Source of the DNA: Armatimonadota bacterium
Lineage (GTDB): Bacteria > Armatimonadota > Fimbriimonadia > Fimbriimonadales > Fimbriimonadaceae
DNA: 64,000 bases
Direction: 5' to 3'
NCBI GenBank assembly: GCA_018268375.1
Contig: JAFDWS010000006.1
Location: 1-64,000, forward strand
Part shown: positions 1 to 8,670 of the stretch, in pieces
Numbering within the stretch: the first letter of the stretch is position 1
How the letters are laid out: each line of letters opens with the position of its first letter
Translations under genes and position numbers: made by a program
Notes under the pieces: model-generated
Told to the model about the DNA's origin: nothing
The model's database searches: none
What the model saw: only the letters and a program-made list of their open reading frames with translations

Positions 1-573
1 ACCACCGACTGGGGCGTCCACATGATCGACATCGCTCTCCTCGGCATGAGCAAGGGCCTCGATCTGCCGATGCCGACCGAGGTCAGCGCCGTCGGCGGGC
101 AGTGGGCGATCCAAGACGACGACCGCACCGCGCCGGACACGCAGGAAGCCGTCATGCGCTTCCACGATCCCGATTTCGCGCTCCATTGGTCGGTCGGCCG
201 CGACCATCCCGGCAAGCCCGGCCACGGCACCGAGTTCATTGGTGCGGACGGGCGCACGGTCCGCGTTTGGCGCGGCGGCTGGCTCGTGCTCGACGCCGAT
301 GGCAAGGAAATGGAGAAGGTCGAGGCGCCAGCCGTTGGCGACCACTGGACGAACTGGCTAGACTGCATCAAAACGCGGCAGAAACCACGAGCCGACCTTG
401 CCTCGGTCGCCCAAACCACCCTCGTCTGCCACCTCTGCAACGCGGCCGCCTATGCGGGCGGCACGGTGCGTTGGGACAAGGCGGCAATGGACATCATTGG
501 CAAGACTGGTAAGGACACTCTTTCCTATCACCGCGAGTACCGCAAACCCTGGACCCTGACGAACCACAAATGA
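1..573 (+). CDS. Gfo/Idh/MocA family oxidoreductase, C-terminal part (5' end outside window)
   Basis: The frame is open from base 1 and has no start inside the window, so this is the last 190 residues of a longer gene. It opens with TTDWGVHMIDIALLG, the C-terminal-domain segment typical of NAD(P)-dependent Gfo/Idh/MocA sugar dehydrogenases. It also carries the late WLDCIKTRQKPRAD stretch that closes many exported members. The family oxidises or reduces sugars and inositols with a bound nicotinamide; the substrate cannot be told from this fragment. It overlaps the next gene by four bases (ATGA), so the two are translationally coupled and probably act on the same glycoside. Confidence 0.85.
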   Translation, partial: TTDWGVHMIDIALLGMSKGLDLPMPTEVSAVGGQWAIQDDDRTAPDTQEAVMRFHDPDFALHWSVGRDHPGKPGHGTEFIGADGRTVRVWRGGWLVLDADGKEMEKVEAPAVGDHWTNWLDCIKTRQKPRADLASVAQTTLVCHLCNAAAYAGGTVRWDKAAMDIIGKTGKDTLSYHREYRKPWTLTNHK

Positions 574-1241
574 TCACCACCGCACTGTTGACCGTTTCCG
601 TCCTCGCCAGCCGAGGCACGGGCCTGACCTCGATGGATCCTAGCGGATTCATCACTCTGTTCAACGGCAAGTCGTTGGACGGCTGGAAGGGCTGGCGCCG
701 CAGCGACGTCCCGAAGTCGTGGTCGATCGAGAACGGCGTGCTCGCGTGCTCGCCGAACGACGACGGCGGCGACTTGACCACAAAAGCCTCTTTCACTGAT
801 TTCGACCTTCGCCTTGATTGGAAGATCAGCGAAGGAGGCAACAGTGGCATCTTCTTTCGGGGATCGGAAGACGAGCCCGTGGTCTGGCAATCGGCGCCGG
901 AGTACCAGCTCCTGGACGACAAGAACCACCCCGACGGCCAGAACCCCTTGACCCGAGCGGCTTCGTGCTACGCCCTCTTCGCGCCCACCAAAAGCGTGAA
1001 CAAACCAGCGGGCCAGTGGAACTCGACCCGGATCGTGGCCAAGGGCAACGACCTCCAGCACTGGCTGAACGGGAAGCTCGTCCTGCGCTACACGATCGGC
1101 TCGGCGGCTTGGAAGGAACGCTATGCCAAGAGCAAGTTCAGCAACATGCCTGAATTCGCGTCGCACAAGAGCGGGCCGATCACCCTGCAAGACCACGGGC
1201 TGAAGGTGTGGTTCCGGAACATCCGGATCAAGCGGCTGTAG
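570..1241 (+). CDS. DUF1080 (3-keto-disaccharide hydrolase-like) protein, secreted
   Basis: 223 residues. An N-terminal hydrophobic stretch acts as a signal peptide. The DUF1080 jelly-roll signature follows: LFNGKSLDGWKGW, then SIENGVLAC, then FRGSEDEPVVWQSAPEYQLLDD, and the closing QDHGLKVWFRNIRIK. DUF1080 domains are beta-sandwiches related to concanavalin-like lectins, and some members hydrolyse 3-keto-glycosides made by Gfo/Idh/MocA oxidases. The ATGA overlap with the upstream oxidoreductase fits that two-step pathway. The family call is firm; the exact substrate is inference. Confidence 0.85.
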   Translation: MITTALLTVSVLASRGTGLTSMDPSGFITLFNGKSLDGWKGWRRSDVPKSWSIENGVLACSPNDDGGDLTTKASFTDFDLRLDWKISEGGNSGIFFRGSEDEPVVWQSAPEYQLLDDKNHPDGQNPLTRAASCYALFAPTKSVNKPAGQWNSTRIVAKGNDLQHWLNGKLVLRYTIGSAAWKERYAKSKFSNMPEFASHKSGPITLQDHGLKVWFRNIRIKRL

Positions 1242-1306
1242 ACATTCTGAGGTCGGAATTTGTCTCAGCACAAGGAAGAACTTTTGCGCTGCACTTTCTT
1301 GCCGAC

Positions 1307-1903
1307 TTATGTTCGCTTGTAATGGATCTTGCTGTTCGTGACCAATTCACCTCTTTCAAAATTGAAAGTCGTGGGAGCCTCGTCAGCATACGGTGCATGG
1401 AACTCTTCAGGTTGCGTGGTCAGGGTCTTGCCACTTGGATCTGCATACCAACGCCCTTTCTCCGCGTCACGCCAGTCCGAGGAACTTGATTCACCAACGG
1501 GCGACGTACCGGTCTTGGGCGCTGCTCCAGGCTCACTTTCGGCCGGGCTTGCGGCGCTGGAACCACTGTTCGCAGCGCGGCTGTCAATCAACAGGCTGTA
1601 AGTACCGTCATCTCTAACAATGAGCTTATAGCGGCCGGCATTTGATTCGTCCGAATACCAGTCGCCGACCAGATCCTTTACCGCAGCAGAACGCTCCGTC
1701 ATCATCTGTCGCACAGAACTCATTTCGCGCCGGAGCGCGACTACCTCGCCCTTCAAGGTCTCTATGTCCTTATCGCGAGCTGCCATGGCTTCGGCGGCCG
1801 CTCGGCGATCCTGCTCCATGCCCTCCACCCTCCTGCTCAGTTGCTCGCTGCCACAACCGGTTAGACTTACCAAGACGCAAACCAACGTAAATACCCTGGT
1901 CAC
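1307..1903 (-). CDS. putative lipoprotein with coiled coil
   Basis: 198 residues from a GTG start at 1903. That start overlaps the stop of the upstream CHASE2 gene (GTGA), which favours it over longer in-frame extensions. The N-terminus is VTRVFTLVCVLVSLTGC, a lipoprotein signal with a lipobox ending at Cys17. A charged heptad-like region (EQLSRRVEGMEQDRRAAAEA onward) predicts a coiled coil. The C-terminal half carries GDWYSDESNAGRYKLIVRDD and WYADPSGKTLTTQPEEF, which resembles a small beta-rich domain. No family was recognised. It is the second gene of a two-gene unit with the membrane protein before it, so a shared envelope role is likely. Confidence 0.75.
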   Translation of the reverse strand: MTRVFTLVCVLVSLTGCGSEQLSRRVEGMEQDRRAAAEAMAARDKDIETLKGEVVALRREMSSVRQMMTERSAAVKDLVGDWYSDESNAGRYKLIVRDDGTYSLLIDSRAANSGSSAASPAESEPGAAPKTGTSPVGESSSSDWRDAEKGRWYADPSGKTLTTQPEEFHAPYADEAPTTFNFERGELVTNSKIHYKRT

Positions 1904-3381
1904 TTGTGAAAGATACCCGCCATCCACTTCCAACAGAGTGTCGCCACGGACTCCACTGGACTGAACAAGAACGCGGCGAAGAATCCGCTCCATACTAGGC
2001 CAGCCCAGCTGGAGAGCGCGATCGCGAGTGCGGCCCCGCCCCAAAGGAATGCGGTCTTCCAGACAATCTCGAAGTCTTCCAGCCGACCCGCTCTGGCGAG
2101 AGCAGCTAACCAAGCTCGCTTGTTCCTTCCTCGGATGCTCAGCCAAGAGACAAACTCTGAGAAGGTGACATAGGAGAGTGCAAGGGCCAACTCAATTACT
2201 AGCCCCCATCCTTCTCGGAACGACCAGCGTCGCTTGGTCAGCAAGGTCTCGATAGCACTTGCCTGAAAATATGGGCTAGCGTATTTATGCTGTGTGCTAC
2301 CGCGGAAGCCTGGTACTCCCAACCCGCTTGCATTGTCCGAGTCAATGTCACAGTAGCCGAAGATGACCACCTTGCCCGCAATCTTGGATTGGCTCTCTTG
2401 CAGAGCAGAAGAGATGTCGGCTCGGCCGTCGCCAAATGGTGACAGCCGTTCTCGCTCGAGCGCGGGTATGTATCCGAAGGCGACATGGTAGGTTTCCACC
2501 TGGGGCATCACCTCGTTTACTGTCTCGGCTTTGCAAGCCTCAAGGGCTGCAGGAAACGGCACACTTTCACAGATAGAGCTCCTCCCGGTTTCGAGGAGTT
2601 GAAATGTCCTTCCAGAAAGCGAAGGCAACTCGAATCCATTACGTGACTTGAAGCTGGCGGGAATAGGATAGAGCAATCTGTCAAAAATGTAGCCTACGCC
2701 AAACAAGCCCTCGAACCTCTCACCACGCCGATCATTACCAAGGTTTATATCAAGAACCTCGCACCCAAGTACCACTCGCAAACCGGAGCCCTTGCACGCG
2801 TTGAACAGATCCGCCCTGTCGCTAGACTCGACATAGGGCAGCCAACTCCCGTTGCTCGTACGTCCAAATGAAGCTACGTTCAAGTCGAAAACGACGGCAC
2901 GTGGCCCGGGACGCATCTTGGCCAGCGTCTTGACGATTGTCTCTAGCGTGCGCCCGACAATCCGCCGGCGTTCAACACGAATCAGCATGCGATCTGTGTT
3001 ATTCCGGTAGTCGATCTTCTTTATGGATGTAGGGATCCCTTGAAGATCCACAACAACTGTGCTCCTAGGGATTCCCCTATAGTAGGCTTGGAGAGTGTCT
3101 GCCGCCAAGAATTCGGTGTATGAACCTAGCGGTGAATGCACAAACAGGTAAGTCAGTCCGAAAACGAAAGCAAAGACGGTGACTGTGCGCCAGAAACGGT
3201 CGCGGAAACTCTCTTGATGTTCTCCTGCGCGGACTCCTGTAGAAGAGCCGTCACTACTTCGGTTGGTTGGCACCTTCGATGCTTTCGAACCTACGGCAAA
3301 CTGCTGTTCGCCGGCTCCCGCAGCTTCTTCTCTCCCTCTGAGAGACCTCTTGCGGCTAGTCCTCTTCTTTCCCCCGGGCAT
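1900..3381 (-). CDS. CHASE2-domain membrane protein
   Basis: 493 residues. A basic cytoplasmic N-terminus (MPGGKKRTSRKRSLR) leads to a transmembrane helix near residues 66-83. A large extracytoplasmic domain follows with CHASE2-like features: FLAADTLQAYYRG, VVVDLQGIP, RAVVFDLNVAS, and AGKVVIFGYCDIDSDN before the C-terminal helices. At least two more helices close the protein (WGLVIELALALSYVTF and AFLWGGAALAIALSSWAG). CHASE2 is normally an input domain for kinases or cyclases, but none is fused here, so the output is unclear. The upstream AATCTA (TAGATT on the coding strand) lies 9 bp before the ATG. Confidence 0.7.
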   Translation of the reverse strand: MPGGKKRTSRKRSLRGREEAAGAGEQQFAVGSKASKVPTNRSSDGSSTGVRAGEHQESFRDRFWRTVTVFAFVFGLTYLFVHSPLGSYTEFLAADTLQAYYRGIPRSTVVVDLQGIPTSIKKIDYRNNTDRMLIRVERRRIVGRTLETIVKTLAKMRPGPRAVVFDLNVASFGRTSNGSWLPYVESSDRADLFNACKGSGLRVVLGCEVLDINLGNDRRGERFEGLFGVGYIFDRLLYPIPASFKSRNGFELPSLSGRTFQLLETGRSSICESVPFPAALEACKAETVNEVMPQVETYHVAFGYIPALERERLSPFGDGRADISSALQESQSKIAGKVVIFGYCDIDSDNASGLGVPGFRGSTQHKYASPYFQASAIETLLTKRRWSFREGWGLVIELALALSYVTFSEFVSWLSIRGRNKRAWLAALARAGRLEDFEIVWKTAFLWGGAALAIALSSWAGLVWSGFFAAFLFSPVESVATLCWKWMAGIFHK

Positions 3382-3390
3382 TTGGGGAGG

Positions 3391-3396
3391 AATCTA
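3391..3396 (-). promoter_or_regulatory. candidate leaderless -10 (TAGATT) for the CHASE2 gene
   Basis: TAGATT on the minus strand, 9 bases before the ATG at 3381. The interval reads CCTCCCCAA, which is not a Shine-Dalgarno sequence. A start of transcription at or next to the ATG is inferred. Confidence 0.4.
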
Positions 3397-3616
3397 CCTG
3401 GGGCTGATCCGCCTTCGCTGATCCAGAAGGCAATGCGCAGTGGTAGAGAACCAGATCCTGACATCTTAAACCTGTAATCTGAATCGAGGGCCCACGGACC
3501 TGCAACACACGCGAGAATGGAATGGGAAGGGCCGAACCTGCTGCAGCCCATTACCCACCTCCTTCACGCCCCGATATGAGACGAAAATCTAGAACACACC
3601 GACCTTGATCCCGGGC

Positions 3617-4648
3617 TCAGAACACCGAATCCGGGAAGTAGAAGTCCTTCGCGTTGTCCGGGCTGACCATGTCCACGTCGATCATCATGTGCCGCGGGGT
3701 GAAGCGCATGATCTTGTCCCGGTTGCCGTCGCGGAGGATCGAGACCGCCTGCTGGATGCCGATCGCGATCATGCTCGGCGGGTAGGTGATGTCGGCCGGG
3801 TACATCGGATCCTTGTCCATGACGCGCTTGATGATGTCCTTCTTGCCCGCGCCGCCGAGGATCCACATCTCTTTGTCGCGGCCGGCTTCCTTGATTGCCT
3901 GCTCGGCGCCTTCCGCCATGTCGTCGTCCTGAGCCCAGACAGCGTCAATGTGCTGATGCTTGACCAAGAACGTCTGCATGACGTTCAGGGCCTTCTCCCG
4001 GTTCCACATGCCGGTCTGCTGATCCAGGACCTGGATGCCCGGGTATCGCTTGAAGACTTCAAGGGCAGCGTTGACGCGGTCGGTGTTGACCGTGCAAGGA
4101 ATGCCTTCGAGCACAACGATCTGGCCCTTGCCGCCAAGCTTCTCGGCCATGTACTCGGCGGACTTGCGGCCGAACGCCTTGTTGTCGCCTTCGATGAACA
4201 CGTTTGCGACGGGCTTCAAGAAGCCGCGGTCAACGTTCACGAGCAAGATGCCGCGCTTGTTGATCTCTTCAGCGGTCGGCGTGATCGGCGCGCTCTCCGT
4301 GGCAAGGACAACGATGGCGTCGACATTGGCCGCCATCATCGTCTCCAGATCCTTTGTTTGCTTCTCGGGGTTCTCGGCGGTCGCCAGCGTCCAGTCCACT
4401 TCCGGATGGAGCGCCATGGCTTCCTTTGCCCAATAAATGACGCCAGCCGTCCAGCCATGGTCGGCAGCGGGGACGGAGATTCCGATCTTCAGTTTCTTAC
4501 CACCGGCCGCAGGCGTGGGCGAACCGCCCGTCGATGCCGCCGTGCCAGTCGTCCCACCGGCGGCCGTCGAGCCTTGCGTGCATCCCGTGGCCAAAGCGAA
4601 CAGGGCCAGCCCAGTAACGGCAAACAGGGAGAAGTTAAATCGTCGCAT
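3617..4648 (-). CDS. sugar ABC transporter substrate-binding lipoprotein (RbsB-like)
   Basis: 343 residues. The ATG at 4648 is chosen because GAGG lies six bases upstream and the lipoprotein signal then begins at once (MRRFNFSLFAVTGLALFALATGC). The mature protein is a periplasmic-binding-protein type 1 fold: KLKIGISVPAADHGWTAGV, DLETMMAANVDAIVVLATES, IDAVWAQDDDMAEGAEQAIKEAG. This pattern matches the ribose/galactose/xylose binding family. It is the last gene of a leftward operon after a permease, a TIM-barrel isomerase and an oxidoreductase, so its ligand is likely the sugar that those enzymes process. The ligand itself cannot be named. Confidence 0.9.
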   Translation of the reverse strand: MRRFNFSLFAVTGLALFALATGCTQGSTAAGGTTGTAASTGGSPTPAAGGKKLKIGISVPAADHGWTAGVIYWAKEAMALHPEVDWTLATAENPEKQTKDLETMMAANVDAIVVLATESAPITPTAEEINKRGILLVNVDRGFLKPVANVFIEGDNKAFGRKSAEYMAEKLGGKGQIVVLEGIPCTVNTDRVNAALEVFKRYPGIQVLDQQTGMWNREKALNVMQTFLVKHQHIDAVWAQDDDMAEGAEQAIKEAGRDKEMWILGGAGKKDIIKRVMDKDPMYPADITYPPSMIAIGIQQAVSILRDGNRDKIMRFTPRHMMIDVDMVSPDNAKDFYFPDSVF

Positions 4649-4681
4649 CCGAACCTCGAATGCGACCAATCCTACCACCGA

Positions 4682-5686
4682 TCAGGACTCCGATTCGCTG
4701 TTGCGCTGCAAGAGCACGGCGGCAAGGATGATCGCCCCTTTCACAACACCCTGCCAATAGACCGAGACTTGGGCCACGACGAGCATGTTCGTGATGACGC
4801 CAAGCAGGAGGACGCCGAGCACGGTCGCCCAAATGCGGCCGCTGCCGCCGCGCAAGGTCGTGCCTCCGATGACCACCGCGGCGATCGCGTCGAGCTCATA
4901 GTACTGGCCACTCGATGACGAGGCCACCGAGTTCATCCTCGTCGACCAAACCATCGCGGCGAGGCCGGCGTAAAGGCCGAGCAATGTATAAGCCCAGAAC
5001 TTCACCTTGCGCGTATCGACACCGGCATAGAACGCGGCCGTCTCGTTCGAACCGACCGCGAGGACGTTGCGGCCGAACGTCGACCGGTTGACGAGCAGAG
5101 ACGCAAAGCCCGCCGCCAGGAAGAACAAGACAATTCCCCAGGTGATGACGAGGGGTTGCCCACCTCCCACTTGGAGGAACGGGAGGGGAATGCCGTCCTT
5201 GCCAAGGCCCGGGTAGATGGTCGCGCTAGACGACCTGATCTCGCCGCCCTCTGCAAGCGCGAGCACCAGTGAGCGAAAGCCAACAAGGCCTACGAGAGTG
5301 GCCACGAACGGCGCGATCTTGCCATAGGCGACCAAGAAGCCGTTCAAGGCGCCGAGAATGCCGCCGGTCAGGAGGCACGTCAACACCGCATAACCTGCCG
5401 CGGCCCCCTCGCCGCCACCCATGCTCTTGTTCAGCATCCAGACGCCGAGCCCGGCAGCAAGGGCCATACCGCTCCCGACGCTGAGGTCGATCCCGCCGGT
5501 CGCGATGACGATCGTCATCCCCACCGCGATGATGCCGACGGCCACATTCTGGTTGAGAAGGTTCTTCAGGTTCTCCGGCTGGAGGAAGACCTCGTGTTGC
5601 CAAATCGCGTTGACGGCGAATAGCAGGACAAACGCAACGACGACGCCGTTGCGCTGCATGTACTTGGCGATGTTCGCAGCCGACAT
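4682..5686 (-). CDS. sugar ABC transporter permease (RbsC-like)
   Basis: 334 residues with eight or more hydrophobic segments. It carries the RbsC family signatures NQNVAVGIIAVGMTIVIATGGIDLSVGS near the N-terminus, NRSTFGRNVLAVGSNETAAFYAGVD in the loop that contacts the ATPase, and DAIAAVVIGGTTLRGGSGRI. It forms the membrane channel of a monosaccharide importer. It starts one base after the stop of the isomerase gene and is followed by the binding-protein gene. No ATPase (RbsA-like) gene lies in this cluster, so the importer must borrow one from elsewhere. Confidence 0.92.
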   Translation of the reverse strand: MSAANIAKYMQRNGVVVAFVLLFAVNAIWQHEVFLQPENLKNLLNQNVAVGIIAVGMTIVIATGGIDLSVGSGMALAAGLGVWMLNKSMGGGEGAAAGYAVLTCLLTGGILGALNGFLVAYGKIAPFVATLVGLVGFRSLVLALAEGGEIRSSSATIYPGLGKDGIPLPFLQVGGGQPLVITWGIVLFFLAAGFASLLVNRSTFGRNVLAVGSNETAAFYAGVDTRKVKFWAYTLLGLYAGLAAMVWSTRMNSVASSSSGQYYELDAIAAVVIGGTTLRGGSGRIWATVLGVLLLGVITNMLVVAQVSVYWQGVVKGAIILAAVLLQRNSESES

Positions 5687-5687
5687 C

Positions 5688-6608
5688 CTAGAAGTCGTCG
5701 GCCGCCCGATATGCGGCGATCACAGCCCGCTCACCTTCTTTTCCAGGCTTGCTGTTGCCATGTTCCATGCCAAGAATGCCTTGGTAGCCGCGGCTGTGGA
5801 TGTGCTGGAAGATCGCCCGGTAGTTGACTTCGCCCGTGCCAGGCTCGTTGCGGCCGGGGTGGTCGCCGGTCTGGATGTATGCGATCTCGTTCCAGCACAA
5901 GTCCATGTGCGGGATCAAGTTGCCGTCGTCAACTGCCTGGTGATAAAGGTCGAAGAGAATCTTGAGCGCGGGGCTGTTCACACCACGCACCATCAGGTAA
6001 TTGTCGGCCACGCGGTTCAACACCATGCCGGGATGGTCGCGGCGACTGTTGAGCGCCTCCATCACCATGACCAGGCCGTGGGGCTCGAGCACTTCCGCGC
6101 CTTTGCGCAGGCCGTCGATGACGTTGGCGACTTGATATCCACGGTCTAACCGACCATCAGCAACACCAGGGACCAGGGTCATCCACTTCGCGTTGACGCG
6201 CTTACAGACCTCGATCGCGCTCTTGCATTCCTTGACGAAGGCTTCGACGCCCTCCTTGCTACCGGTGCTGAGGAAAGGCGTCCACGCAACCTCGGGATTC
6301 ACGACAAAAATCCCCATTTGGATGCCGAGCTTCTGCATCGCCTTGGCGATCTTCTCTTGCTCTTCGACGGAGCGGCCCTTCATGCCGTTGTCCTCCCAAG
6401 CTTGAAAGCCCTCGTCGGCGGCAAACTTCAGCTGGTCGATCGGATCGGGGCCGGCCGAGTTCTGGAACATTCCGAAATGTGGCGCGTACTTGAGCTTGAA
6501 CGGCCTTTTGGTCGCCAGAGTGCCCCCAGTTGCCGCCGCGACGGCGGTGCCAGCCGCAAGGGTGGCCCCGGCGGCCACCCCTGACTTCAACACTTCCCTT
6601 CTCGTCAT
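5688..6608 (-). CDS. Tat-exported hydroxypyruvate isomerase-like TIM-barrel protein
   Basis: 306 residues with a twin-arginine leader (MTRREVLKSGVAAGATLAAG). The body is an AP-endonuclease-2/xylose-isomerase-like TIM barrel: KLKYAPHFGMFQNS, QIGFQAWEDNGMKGR-type start, VMEALNSRRDHPGMVLN, KILFDLYHQAVDDGNLI, and GMEHGNSKPGKEGE at the end. The metal-binding Glu, Asp, His and Glu residues in those motifs are present. The family interconverts small sugars or hydroxypyruvate. An AAGGAG sits seven bases before the ATG. It is the second gene of the leftward sugar operon and acts outside the cytoplasm, like the oxidoreductase before it. Confidence 0.85.
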   Translation of the reverse strand: MTRREVLKSGVAAGATLAAGTAVAAATGGTLATKRPFKLKYAPHFGMFQNSAGPDPIDQLKFAADEGFQAWEDNGMKGRSVEEQEKIAKAMQKLGIQMGIFVVNPEVAWTPFLSTGSKEGVEAFVKECKSAIEVCKRVNAKWMTLVPGVADGRLDRGYQVANVIDGLRKGAEVLEPHGLVMVMEALNSRRDHPGMVLNRVADNYLMVRGVNSPALKILFDLYHQAVDDGNLIPHMDLCWNEIAYIQTGDHPGRNEPGTGEVNYRAIFQHIHSRGYQGILGMEHGNSKPGKEGERAVIAAYRAADDF

Positions 6609-6627
6609 TGTCTTGCTCCTTGACTCG

Positions 6628-7884
6628 TCAAGAGAACTTGGTCACGCCGGGCATGGAGACCGGCATGATCGGCTTGGGCCCGAACTCGAGGTGGTCGGGG
6701 AACAGCTTCTCCTGGGAGTTCATGGCCATATCCCACGTCACTTCGGCGCCGGTGTAGCCCGCCATGCGTCCCATGATCGCGGTGAGGGTGGTCTCAGCCA
6801 CACGCTTGGCCTCATTGATGTAGGTGCCGTTCCTCATAGCCGCGATGAGGTGCTTGTGCTCTTCGACGTACGGATTCGGACGGTTGCCTTCCCACTTCCA
6901 AGAGTTCGCGCCCTGAATGAATGTGTTCGCATCGGAGGAGCCCTGGGTGCCGATGATCCTCTCAGCGACGCGGCTCGCGGTGTTGTCGATCTGGCGGCAC
7001 ATGCTGATCGTCTTTACGCCGTTCTCGTATTCGAACTCGGTCGCAAAGTGGTCGAAGATGTGGCCGTATTTCGGGTCGGTGCGGACTTGCCGGCCGGCTA
7101 GGCTGGTCGCCTTGACCGGGTGTTTGTCCATCGCCCAGTTGCACACGTCGATGTTGTGGATGTGCTGTTCGACGATGATGTCGCCGGCGATCCAAGTGAA
7201 GTAGAGCCAGTTGCGGAGCTGCCACTCGACATCGGTCATTTCCGCCGTGCGGGCGACGTCCCAGAGGCCGCCTTGGTTCCAGTAGGCGTAGCAAGCGACA
7301 ACCTCACCGATCTGACCGTCGTGGATGCGCTTGATGCACTCGTTGTAGGCCATCTCGTGGCGGCGCTGGGTACCGGCGACGATGTTCAACCCCTTCTGCG
7401 CGGCTAGTCCTGCCGTCTCGATGACGGAGCGGACACCGAACGCGTCCGTGCCGATTGGCTTCTCTGTAAAGATGTGCTTGTTCGCGTCGACCGCGGCCCG
7501 CAGATGAATAGAGCGGAAGCCGGGCGGCGTCGCAAGGATAACGTAGTCGATGTCTTGGGCGAGGACTTTCTTGTAGGCGTCCCAACCGACGAACGCTCGC
7601 TCGTCAGCAACTTGGTAGCGGTCTTTGAGATTGTCCTTCAAAGTCTGGCGAGAACTGTTCAAGCGGTCCTGGAACAGGTCGCCCATTGCCCAGATGACGA
7701 CGCCGGGGTCTGCGTTGAAGGAGTCGACAGCGGCGCCCGTGCCTCTTCCGCCACAACCGATCAAACCGACCTTGATCTGGGCCGAACCTTTGGCGAAGAC
7801 GGCTTTGGGAATGGCCATGGCGACGGCCGAGGCGGCGGTTCCCGCCATGAGTTCTCGGCGGGTCAAAGAGTGCTTACGAGCCAT
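6628..7884 (-). CDS. Tat-exported Gfo/Idh/MocA family oxidoreductase
   Basis: 418 residues from the ATG at 7884 (MARKHSLTRRELMAGTAAS), which places the twin-arginine leader at the N-terminus. The Rossmann core starts with QIKVGLIGCGGRGTGAAVDS. EKPIGTDAFGVRSV holds the family EKP lysine, and the catalytic region is WNQGGLWDVARTAEMTDVEW with DIIVEQHIHNIDVCNW. It is likely a periplasmic NAD(P)-dependent sugar dehydrogenase with tightly bound cofactor. It heads the operon with the isomerase, permease and binding protein. A longer start at 7890 exists, but the TATGCT at 7891-7896 would then abut the codon. Confidence 0.88.
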   Translation of the reverse strand: MARKHSLTRRELMAGTAASAVAMAIPKAVFAKGSAQIKVGLIGCGGRGTGAAVDSFNADPGVVIWAMGDLFQDRLNSSRQTLKDNLKDRYQVADERAFVGWDAYKKVLAQDIDYVILATPPGFRSIHLRAAVDANKHIFTEKPIGTDAFGVRSVIETAGLAAQKGLNIVAGTQRRHEMAYNECIKRIHDGQIGEVVACYAYWNQGGLWDVARTAEMTDVEWQLRNWLYFTWIAGDIIVEQHIHNIDVCNWAMDKHPVKATSLAGRQVRTDPKYGHIFDHFATEFEYENGVKTISMCRQIDNTASRVAERIIGTQGSSDANTFIQGANSWKWEGNRPNPYVEEHKHLIAAMRNGTYINEAKRVAETTLTAIMGRMAGYTGAEVTWDMAMNSQEKLFPDHLEFGPKPIMPVSMPGVTKFS

Positions 7885-7890
7885 GCGCAT

Positions 7891-7896
7891 AGCATA
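7891..7896 (-). promoter_or_regulatory. candidate leaderless -10 (TATGCT) for the Gfo/Idh/MocA operon
   Basis: TATGCT on the minus strand, six bases before the ATG at 7884, with no ribosome binding site between them. It would drive the four-gene leftward sugar operon. Confidence 0.45.
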
Positions 7897-7902
7897 GCCC
7901 GA

Positions 7903-8670
7903 TCAGGGGTCGCAAACGAGCCTGCAACCCACAAACGGACCGTCAGAAAGCCACCATTTGCTCTTCGGGAACTGCGCGTCCCGTTCCTGCCAGGAGAGGT
8001 CGTAATGGTCTCGGGTGGAGAAGAGCATACGGTCGGGATCATCCTCGTAGGTGCCTCCGCAGAGCACAGGCTTCCCGTCCAATCCCATGGCCCACTCTCC
8101 AGCGTTCCCGAGGACGTCGTAAAGGCCCCAAGCGTTCGCCTTCTTGCTCTTCGCAGGGTGTGTCTTCTCACCGGAGTTCGACACGTTCCAAGACACCTCG
8201 TCAGCAGCCGGTTCGCGCTGTGCGCCGGCGCGAGCGGCGTATTCCCACTCGGCTTCGGTCGGCAGCCGATATTTCTTCCCGGTCTTGGCCGCCAGCCACT
8301 TGCAGAACACTTCTGCCGATTGAGAGGTCATCCCGAGGGCCGGATACCCTTGGTGGCCAAACCCTCGGTCCGCTGCGCCGTAGGGTTTGCTGGGACGAGA
8401 CACGCCCTCCTTCTCTGCCCCACGCTGATCGGGTGGAAGATCCAGGCGATACGCGAAGACGTCGTACAAATCCCACAACACCTCGGTCTCTCCGATCCAA
8501 AACGGCTTGATCTCCACCTTTTGGCCTGCCACCGTGATGCTTCCTGCAGGCACTGGCAGCATTTTGAAGCTGACCAATGACTCTGGTATCTTCTCGTCGA
8601 ACGGTTGCAGGTCTGCTGGAGCCGTGTTCCCCAAGAGGCAAATGCTGATGATGGCCGCCGTACTGAGCAT
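7903..8670 (-). CDS. SUMF1/formylglycine-generating-enzyme-like domain protein, secreted
   Basis: 255 residues with a short signal peptide (MLSTAAIISICLLGNTAPA). The SUMF1 fold is shown by FKMLPVPAGSITVAGQKVEIKPF, FWIGETEVLWDLYDVF, YPALGMTSQSAEVFCKWLA, YRLPTEAEWEYAARAG, NAWGLYDVLGNAGEWAM and the final GCRLVCDP. Most exported relatives lack the copper-binding cysteine pair of true formylglycine-generating enzymes and act as binding or scaffold domains. I do not see that pair here. Its 5' end overlaps the divergent apbE start by about 23 bp. Confidence 0.82.
   Translation of the reverse strand: MLSTAAIISICLLGNTAPADLQPFDEKIPESLVSFKMLPVPAGSITVAGQKVEIKPFWIGETEVLWDLYDVFAYRLDLPPDQRGAEKEGVSRPSKPYGAADRGFGHQGYPALGMTSQSAEVFCKWLAAKTGKKYRLPTEAEWEYAARAGAQREPAADEVSWNVSNSGEKTHPAKSKKANAWGLYDVLGNAGEWAMGLDGKPVLCGGTYEDDPDRMLFSTRDHYDLSWQERDAQFPKSKWWLSDGPFVGCRLVCDP

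Noticed and set aside
3605..4918. 437-codon plus-strand open frame
   Set aside because: It is opposite the sugar-binding protein and permease genes and has no protein-like features.
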